NCBI GenBank assembly: GCA_016179005.1
Contig: JACOSF010000005.1
Span: 1 to 7,368, forward strand
Direction of reading: 5' to 3'
From: Acidobacteriota bacterium
GTDB lineage: Bacteria > Acidobacteriota > Terriglobia > Acidiferrales > UBA7541
DNA: 7,368 bases
Every line of letters starts with the position of its first letter. Within the stretch, counting starts at the first letter, position 1. Shown here piece after piece: positions 1-4,646 of this stretch. A model generated the notes under the pieces. The model saw only the letters and a program-made list of their open reading frames with translations, had not been told where the DNA came from and ran no database searches. Made by a program: the position numbers and the translations under genes.

Positions 1-18
1 AGCAACATCTTCGAGAGT

Positions 19-1935
19 TTAGGGCTGGGCATGGACATTTTCTCGCGGCCGGGACGCTACGCCGTGCGCGCGCGAAGTCGGCAGCTCGATCGTGAACGAC
101 GTTCCGCGTCCGACTTCCGACGTAAAGTCTATCGAACCCCCATGCATCTGCACAATGCGGAAGGTCGTCGCCAGACCAATCCCGCTTCCGCCGGGCCGCG
201 TAGTGAAGTAGAGCTGAAAAATTTTCCCGCGGTACTCCGGTGGGATGCCGCGTCCCGCGTCGGTGATGATCGCCTGCGCCCGGTCGCCCGCTGCCCGCAC
301 CGCCAGAGTGAGCGGGCCTCCTTCCGGCATCGCCTCGCACGCATTCAGCACCAGGTTCAGCAGCGCCTGTTTCAGCAGGGGACGGTCCGCCCGCACCGGC
401 GGTACATCCTCGGCGCATTCCAGTGACGCACGCACGCCGGCCTTGTCAATCTGCGGCTGCGCCACCGCCACCACCTCCAGCAGCAGTTCGCCCAGTGATG
501 TCTCCTCCAGACGCAGCTCCACCGGACGGTTGAAGTCCAGGAACGTTCGCACTACGCGGTCCAGACGATCAATTTCGCTGTCCAGGATTTTCAATCCCTG
601 CCGCGCCACTTCCTGCTCCTGCGGCACGGCTTCCTTCAGATTTTCAATCCACAGCCGCATCGAGTTCAGCGGGTTTTTCACTTCGTGCGCCACGCCCGCG
701 GTCACTCGCCCCAGCGCCGCCAGCCGCTCGGAGACTTCCAGTTGCGACCCGATGCGCTCCAGCGAGTCCAGATCGCGCAGCGTCACCAGCGCTCCCATCC
801 GCGAGCCGCCCTCTTCGATCACCTGCACGCTCGCGCCCACGCGCCGCCGCCCCCCACTGCCGTTCAGCACCGCCTCCGCGCCTTCCACGCGTTCCAGAAG
901 ATCGCCTTCCATGCGCAATCCTCCGGTGGCGCGCAGCGCATGTTCCGCGGGAAAAATTTCGCTGGCCCGCCGCCCGAGCAGCGCGTCCGGCTTCACGCCC
1001 AGGAATTTCTCCACGGACGGGCTGGCCAGCACGTTGCGCCCGTCCGCGGTGAATAGCAGCAGCCCGTCCTCCAGCCCGGCCATCACCTGGGTCATGTTTT
1101 CGCGCAGCGTGCTGAAAATTTCCCGCACGTCGTGGAGCTGTTTCCCGATCAAATTGATCTTGGTGCTCACCTGCGCCAGTTCGTCGCCGCGCTTGGGCGC
1201 CCCCTGCGCCCCCGGGGCGGCCGCGGGCTCAAACTTGCCCTGCGTGATGCGGTCCAACTGCGCGGAAATTTTTTCCAGCGGACGCAGTGAAGCATGGCTC
1301 ACCGCCGCCGCCAGCAGCGTGGAGAGCAGCACCGCTCCCAGCACCAGCAGCGCCGCCGATTGCAGGTTGCGCGTGATTTCCCCGCGCAGGAACACCGTCG
1401 AGATGCCGATGCGGATTTCTCCGAACGGCGCGTCGCTCAGGTTGAACGGCAGCGTCACCTCGTATACGTTTTGTGGCCCGTAGAGCACCCGCAGTTGCTC
1501 CACGAAGCTGCTGCCCACCAGTTGCTCGAAGTTCGTCCGCTTGGGCGCCGGACGCGAGGGCAGGGAAGCGTCGCTCGAGAGCATCACCACGCCCGCGCCG
1601 TCCACCACCGTCACTTCGTAAATTGTCGGTGAATAGCCCAGCGCTGCTTCAATCAGTCCGCTCAGCCCCGCGCTTTCATCCAGCGTGCGACGCACGTACT
1701 CGCGCAGGTCCTCCGGCTTTTCCGAGGCCGGTGCGGCGCCCTGCTCCGCTGCGTCGTTCAACGCGTGCTGCGCCTGCAAGAAGATCTGCTGGGCGACGAA
1801 TTTCGCGCGCTCGTTGGCTTGCCGCACCGACTGCCGCGTCAGCGTCACCACGTACACCGAGGACACCACCGCCACCACGCCCAGCACGAGCAGCGCCGTC
1901 GTCAGCGTGAATTTCGTTTTCAGACGAATCGCCAT
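19..1935 (-). CDS. Membrane-bound PAS-containing sensor histidine kinase (NtrB/ZraS-like)
   Basis: This 638-aa kinase should autophosphorylate on histidine and pass the phosphate to the NtrC-type regulator encoded just upstream. Seen in order: a first membrane helix (about residues 11-31), an extracytoplasmic sensor region (32-190) whose later half looks PAS/Cache-like, a second helix (192-212), a HAMP linker (213-275, RPLEKIS), a PAS domain (about 282-390), HisKA with phospho-acceptor His417 in AHEVKNPL, and a HATPase_c domain. The ATPase has an N box (N527 and N531 in NLVLNACEAMP), a G1 box (D559 in DAGRGIP), an F box (FQLYFTTR) and a G2 box (GGSGIGLAT, 582-590). All catalytic motifs look intact. 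The ATG at 1935 begins a good membrane anchor and has a weak purine-rich AAGAGAG upstream. It lies 97 bp after the regulator stop, so co-transcription is likely. The sensed signal is unknown. After the stop only 18 bases remain in the window. Confidence 0.95.
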   Translation of the reverse strand: MAIRLKTKFTLTTALLVLGVVAVVSSVYVVTLTRQSVRQANERAKFVAQQIFLQAQHALNDAAEQGAAPASEKPEDLREYVRRTLDESAGLSGLIEAALGYSPTIYEVTVVDGAGVVMLSSDASLPSRPAPKRTNFEQLVGSSFVEQLRVLYGPQNVYEVTLPFNLSDAPFGEIRIGISTVFLRGEITRNLQSAALLVLGAVLLSTLLAAAVSHASLRPLEKISAQLDRITQGKFEPAAAPGAQGAPKRGDELAQVSTKINLIGKQLHDVREIFSTLRENMTQVMAGLEDGLLLFTADGRNVLASPSVEKFLGVKPDALLGRRASEIFPAEHALRATGGLRMEGDLLERVEGAEAVLNGSGGRRRVGASVQVIEEGGSRMGALVTLRDLDSLERIGSQLEVSERLAALGRVTAGVAHEVKNPLNSMRLWIENLKEAVPQEQEVARQGLKILDSEIDRLDRVVRTFLDFNRPVELRLEETSLGELLLEVVAVAQPQIDKAGVRASLECAEDVPPVRADRPLLKQALLNLVLNACEAMPEGGPLTLAVRAAGDRAQAIITDAGRGIPPEYRGKIFQLYFTTRPGGSGIGLATTFRIVQMHGGSIDFTSEVGRGTSFTIELPTSRAHGVASRPRENVHAQP

Positions 1936-1980
1936 GCCGCTCTCTTACTTGCGCTCAACCTGCTTACGTGTGAAGACGGA

Positions 1981-2031
1981 TGTTGTCATTCTGAGTCCCG
2001 ATGTCTTTTATCGGGACGAAGAATCTCTCTT
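1981..2031 (+). repeat. Palindromic REP-like repeat, copy 1 (between regulator and kinase genes)
   Basis: This is a 51-bp imperfect palindrome in the regulator-kinase gap. The inner stem is GTCCCGAT (1995-2002) with ATCGGGAC (2010-2017), closing a 7-nt loop. The outer stem is ATTCT (1988-1992) with AGAAT (2020-2024). A symmetric GA/GA mismatch (1993-1994 against 2018-2019) separates them. The flanks are TGTTGTC and CTCTCTT. A second copy of equal length and orientation is at 3583-3633, 41 of 51 positions identical. On the transcribed minus strand the repeat begins two bases after the regulator stop, where the hairpin could protect the regulator mRNA from 3' decay or lower kinase expression. 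There is no T tract, so it is not a standard terminator. Confidence 0.85.
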
Positions 2032-2032
2032 C

Positions 2033-3421
2033 TCATTCGCCTTCCTGCTGTCCATATTCCTTCAGTTTGTTGTGCAGCGTTTTCAGGCTGATTCCCAGCA
2101 GCTCCGCTGCGCGCGTTTTGTTCTGGCTGGTCGCCGCCAGCGTTTGCAGGATCAGCTCGCGCTCCGCCGCGTCCACGGTGGTGCCCACTGGAAACTTCAG
2201 CCCGGCAAGTTCCGAGGGCCCCACCCCTGCCGCATGCCCGAAGTCCGTCGGCAAGTGCTGCCGCCCGATCAATTCGCGGTCGCACATCACCGTGGCGCGC
2301 TCCAGCACGTTGCGCAGTTCGCGGATGTTTCCCGGCCACGTGTACGATTTGAACGCTTCCATCACTTCCGTGCTCACGCCCCGCACCAGCTTTCCGTGCC
2401 GCTCGCCCACTTCGCGCAGCAAATGCTCCGCCAGCGCCGGCAAATCCTCTTTGTGCGCCCGCAGGGGCGGAAGATGGATGTGGAACACGTTCAGCCGGAA
2501 AAAGAGGTCTTGCCGCAGTTCGCCCTTGGCCACCGCCTGGTCGGGCGCCTTGTTCGTCGCCGACAGCACGCGCACGTCCACCGGCGTTTCCGACTTGCTG
2601 CCCAGCCGCCGCACCTTGTGGTCTTCGAGCACGCGCAACAGCTTGGCCTGCGTGGCCGCGGGCATTTCGCCGATTTCATCCAGCAGCAGCGTTCCGCCGT
2701 CGGCCAGCTCGAAGCAGCCCATGCGCCGCTCCGCCGCTCCGGTGAACGCGCCTTTCTCGTGTCCGAAGATTTCGCTTTCCATCAGCGACTCGGGGATGGC
2801 CGAGCAGTTCACGGCCACAAATGGTTTCGCCGCCCGCGGCGACAGCCGGTGGATCGTCCGCGCTACAATTTCCTTGCCCGTGCCTGTCTCGCCGGTGATC
2901 AGCACGGATGCGCTCGTGGGCGCCGCCATCTCCACCACCAGCATCACTTCCTGCATCGCTTTCGACGCGCCCACCAGTTCGCCCAGCCGCCCCGCCGCGC
3001 GCAGCTCTTTTGTCAGCGAGGCCACTTCCCGCTGGTCGCGCACCTTGCCCAGCGCGCGGTCCAGCAGCGCCCGCAGCACCGTGGCTTTCAGCGGCTTCTC
3101 GATGTACCAGAATGCCCCCGCCTCGATGGCCGCCACCGCGCGCTCCTCGCTTCCTTTGCCGGTGACCACAATGGTCGGCACGCTGGCCAGCTCTTCGCCG
3201 AGTCGCCGCACCAGCTCCAGCCCGTCCATTTTCGGCAGTTCGACGTCCGCCAGGACCACCGCCGGACGGAATTCCGCAATTCGCGCCAGCGCTTCCTCTG
3301 CGCTCGCCACGCTGAGCACTTCGCAGCCCCACTTCCGCAGTAGCGCCTCGTAGCCTGCCCGCGCGTTTGCTTCGTCTTCCACGATCAGGATGCGTTCAGA
3401 GCTCTGTGTCGGTTCAGCCAT
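2033..3421 (-). CDS. Sigma-54-dependent response regulator (NtrC family: REC-AAA+-Fis HTH)
   Basis: This 462-aa enhancer-binding regulator should be phosphorylated by the downstream kinase and use ATP hydrolysis to open promoters bound by sigma-54 RNA polymerase. The receiver domain (about 10-122) has the acidic pair E15-D16, phospho-acceptor D59, switch T87 and K109. The AAA+ domain (about 148-378) has Walker A GETGTGKE (177-184), the sigma-54-contacting GAFTGA loop (224-229), Walker B LLLDE (245-249) and the WPGNIRELRN segment (363-371). A Fis-type helix-turn-helix lies at about 418-455 (NKTRAAELLGISLKTLHNKL). All key motifs are intact, with ordinary length and domain order. I chose the ATG at 3421 because the receiver fold starts about ten residues later. 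The frame stays open to 3511, but the added 30 residues look non-coding. The chosen ATG has no Shine-Dalgarno sequence, and a sigma-70-like promoter sits directly before it. Confidence 0.95.
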   Translation of the reverse strand: MAEPTQSSERILIVEDEANARAGYEALLRKWGCEVLSVASAEEALARIAEFRPAVVLADVELPKMDGLELVRRLGEELASVPTIVVTGKGSEERAVAAIEAGAFWYIEKPLKATVLRALLDRALGKVRDQREVASLTKELRAAGRLGELVGASKAMQEVMLVVEMAAPTSASVLITGETGTGKEIVARTIHRLSPRAAKPFVAVNCSAIPESLMESEIFGHEKGAFTGAAERRMGCFELADGGTLLLDEIGEMPAATQAKLLRVLEDHKVRRLGSKSETPVDVRVLSATNKAPDQAVAKGELRQDLFFRLNVFHIHLPPLRAHKEDLPALAEHLLREVGERHGKLVRGVSTEVMEAFKSYTWPGNIRELRNVLERATVMCDRELIGRQHLPTDFGHAAGVGPSELAGLKFPVGTTVDAAERELILQTLAATSQNKTRAAELLGISLKTLHNKLKEYGQQEGE

Positions 3422-3430
3422 TTGATTTGA

Positions 3431-3459
3431 AGTGTACCCACTGGGCAGACGAATGCCAA
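3431..3459 (-). promoter_or_regulatory. Candidate sigma-70 promoter of the regulator-kinase operon
   Basis: Read on the minus strand, TTGGCA (3459-3454, 5 of 6 to the -35 consensus) is separated by exactly 17 nt from TACACT (3436-3431, 4 of 6 to the -10 consensus). Only nine bases lie between the -10 hexamer and the ATG at 3421, so transcription would start about 0-3 nt before the start codon. This agrees with the absence of a ribosome-binding site and suggests a leaderless mRNA. Found by eye; no experimental support. Confidence 0.55.
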
Positions 3460-3536
3460 GCGGGGAGGGCAGGGAGGACATGTTTGTACCGCGACGCCGC
3501 CCGCGCGTCAATCCCGTTTTGTTCCGTTTCGTCTTT

Positions 3537-3562
3537 GTAGGGTCGCTCCCGAGGAATCGGGA
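3537..3562 (+). repeat. GTAG-headed hairpin repeat
   Basis: A GTAG tetranucleotide (3537-3540) precedes a perfect 6-bp stem, TCCCGA (3547-3552) with TCGGGA (3557-3562), closing a GGAA loop of the GNRA type. A similar TGTAG-plus-hairpin element follows the OmpA gene at 6783-6806. A GTAG foot before a palindrome is characteristic of REP sequences handled by REP-associated tyrosine transposases (RAYT/TnpA_REP). Membership in that class is inferred, and no transposase is in the window. Apart from the repeats listed separately and the regulator promoter, I see nothing else in 3422-3676. Confidence 0.45.
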
Positions 3563-3582
3563 TTGCAGTGCCCCTTTGAAAA

Positions 3583-3633
3583 TGTTGTCATCCTGAGGCC
3601 CGACGGTTTTCGTCGGGCCGAGGGATCTCTCTT
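3583..3633 (+). repeat. Palindromic REP-like repeat, copy 2
   Basis: This is a 51-bp palindrome of the same length and orientation as the copy at 1981-2031. The inner stem is GGCCCGAC (3597-3604) with GTCGGGCC (3612-3619). The outer stem is ATCCT (3590-3594) with GGGAT (3622-3626), with the same GA/GA mismatch (3595-3596 against 3620-3621). Compared with copy 1, three stem pairs changed in both partners, one became a G·T wobble, and the other three differences are in the loop. It lies downstream of the glycine-zipper gene and upstream of the regulator promoter, both on the minus strand. There is no T tract, so it could be an mRNA end-stabiliser but not a canonical terminator. Confidence 0.85.
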
Positions 3634-3644
3634 TGTTTGAACCC

Positions 3645-3672
3645 TGAATCCTAAATCCGAAATCCGAAATCC
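3645..3672 (+). repeat. Short tandem repeat, four 7-bp units
   Basis: Four consecutive 7-bp units read TGAATCC, TAAATCC, GAAATCC and GAAATCC, ending four bases before the stop codon of the glycine-zipper gene. The unit sequence is clear. Any function is unknown, and slippage could vary the copy number. Confidence 0.6.
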
Positions 3673-3676
3673 CTCC

Positions 3677-4277
3677 TCACCTCTTCGCCACGTACAGCGG
3701 CCGGCTCAACTCCAGCTCCAGCTTCGTCCCTTTCTGCAATTCCAACTCCTGTCCCATTCCCGACGCGACCAGGAACCCGGCTGCGCCGCCCAGCACCGCG
3801 CCCCACGCCGCGCCTTTGCCGCCTTTCGTGCTGGCGCCGATCACCGCGCCGATGGCCGCGCCGGCTGCCGCCGCTTGAACTTCCTGCTTGCCTTTGCTCG
3901 TGCGCGCCTCGATTTCCGCGCGTGTTGATTTCGTCAAACGACAGCCAGATCCGCGCTCGCCCCGTCACCCCGGCCGGCTCGATGCGGCTCACGTGCCCGC
4001 GAATCTTCGTCCCCGGCGGCACCACGGTGCCGTTTTCCGCCACCAGCGGTTCCAGTGTCTTCAAATCGAATTTCTTGCCGGCCTTGTCTTTGCGCGTGCT
4101 CAGCTTGTCGTCCAGTTTCACCAGGAACCGCGTTCCGTTTGGCACGTTGGCCGGCACTGCCACCGGCGTCTGCCCTGCGGCCACCGACGGAAGGGACAGC
4201 AGTAAAATCAGTGCCAGCGCAGCCAGCAAACCGCGCCACTCTCGCGCTCGGCTTCCATCCATATTCTCTGCCTTCAT
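3677..4277 (-). pseudogene. Frameshifted exported glycine-zipper protein
   Basis: The gene starts at the ATG at 4277, with AGGA about 5 nt upstream. Residues 1-36 form a signal peptide (RGLLAALALILLLSLPSVAA). A conserved-looking domain follows (NGTRFLVKLDDKLSTRKDK…, NGTVVPPGTKIRGHVSRIEPAG, RARIWLSFDEI). The frame is then lost at about 3911-3932. The rest of the protein lies one frame on: EARTSKGKQE, an Ala/Gly-rich glycine zipper of about 40 residues, and a final GTKLELELSRPLYVAKR ending at 3677. Staying in the first frame gives only an Arg/Gly-rich tail to 3651, typical of out-of-frame GC-rich DNA. GAAATC direct repeats bound the break. Removing one repeat plus the 10 bp between them (16 bp) gives a continuous 194-aa protein. 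From memory, acidobacteria encode many secreted proteins of this kind, often with more residues before the zipper. The role is unknown. The break may be a real mutation, a sequencing error or, less likely, programmed frameshifting. Confidence 0.8.
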
Positions 4278-4442
4278 TATTTCCTGCACCATGGGCGTCG
4301 CTCTCCTCTCAGCGGGGCTTGGGCTTGCCCCATCATGGGATGAATCCAACGCCTTTTGGGTGGTCTGCATCTTATGATTTGATTTGGCAGGGCTGGGGTG
4401 CCGGGTTGGTTGTGTCTTGGCGATACACCTTGGGCTGTTGAT

Positions 4443-4454
4443 TTCTTGCAAGAA
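4443..4454. promoter_or_regulatory. Perfect 12-bp palindrome, candidate operator
   Basis: TTCTTGCAAGAA equals its own reverse complement. It sits in the divergent gap, two bases upstream of the candidate -35 of the OmpA gene, and contains the weak minus-strand -35 candidate (TTGCAA). This is a natural place for a dimeric regulator to affect both genes. No regulator is identified. Confidence 0.4.
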
Positions 4455-4456
4455 CC

Positions 4457-4485
4457 TTGTTGTTTTTTCCCCCCTGCCGCATAAT
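4457..4485 (+). promoter_or_regulatory. Candidate promoter of the OmpA-family gene
   Basis: CATAAT (4480-4485) matches the -10 consensus at 5 of 6 positions. TTGTTG (4457-4462) is a poor -35 (3 of 6), 17 nt upstream. Twelve of the 17 spacer bases are a T6C6 run (4463-4474). The predicted start near 4492 leaves a leader of about 155 nt. Confidence 0.4.
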
Positions 4486-4496
4486 ACTTTGCGAAG

Positions 4497-4526
4497 TGGG
4501 TCCCATGGGGTGTGTGTGGGGACCCA
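4497..4526 (+). repeat. Inverted repeat in the predicted OmpA leader
   Basis: TGGGTCCC (4497-4504) and GGGACCCA (4519-4526) form a perfect 8-bp stem around a 14-nt G/T-rich loop. It begins a few bases after the predicted transcription start, so it could form a 5'-end hairpin that stabilises the mRNA. It could equally be a protein-binding site. Confidence 0.45.
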
Positions 4527-4634
4527 ATTTCCTGATTGGATTTTTTCACGTACTTTTGCTCCGCCCCGGCGCCCCTGTGGGCTGCCTTTTCGTGAATGTG
4601 GCGGATCGATTCGGTCAGTTCGTGGGCCAAAACT

Positions 4635-4642
4635 GAGGAGGT
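4635..4642 (+). promoter_or_regulatory. Strong ribosome-binding site that fixes the OmpA start
   Basis: GAGGAGGT is a near-ideal Shine-Dalgarno sequence four bases before the ATG at 4647. It decides the start against the in-frame ATG at 4596, which would add 17 residues ahead of the signal peptide. Confidence 0.85.
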
Positions 4643-4646
4643 CTTC

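Larger units (their letters stand above)
4278..4646. promoter_or_regulatory. Divergent intergenic control region
   Basis: This 369-bp gap separates the minus-strand glycine-zipper gene from the plus-strand OmpA gene, so it must carry promoters or leaders for both. It is visibly more T-rich in its centre than the flanking genes. The signals I can support are a perfect palindrome at 4443-4454, a plus-strand promoter candidate at 4457-4485, and inverted repeats at 4314-4331 (GGGGC/GCCCC) and 4497-4526. For the minus strand the best promoter I found is weak: TTGCAA (4451-4446), 18 nt, TGTATC. I see no short gene, tRNA or properly spaced -24/-12 sigma-54 site in it. Confidence 0.6.

Noticed and set aside
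245..3353. Long plus-strand open frames opposite the kinase and regulator (for example 245-1483, 1685-3343, 2001-3353).
   Set aside because: They are Arg/Ser/Pro-rich shadow translations with no recognisable domain, opposite genes whose every catalytic motif is intact.
3445..3458. A sigma-54-like TGGCAT…TGC motif before the regulator gene.
   Set aside because: GG and GC are 9 nt apart instead of the strict 10, and the same bases fit a sigma-70 promoter with 17-nt spacing better.
3422..3511. N-terminal extension of the response regulator to 3481 or 3511.
   Set aside because: The extra residues (MTRGRRRGTN…) do not belong to a receiver domain, no ribosome site precedes those starts, and the region contains the best promoter match.
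3935..3937. Independent small gene starting at TTG 3937 and encoding only the glycine zipper.
   Set aside because: There is no ribosome site, no signal peptide, and the two frames join as one secreted protein type; a frameshift explains it better.
4596..4646. Seventeen-residue N-terminal extension of the OmpA-family protein.
   Set aside because: GAGGAGGT lies directly before the ATG at 4647, and that start yields a normal signal peptide; the extension would bury it.
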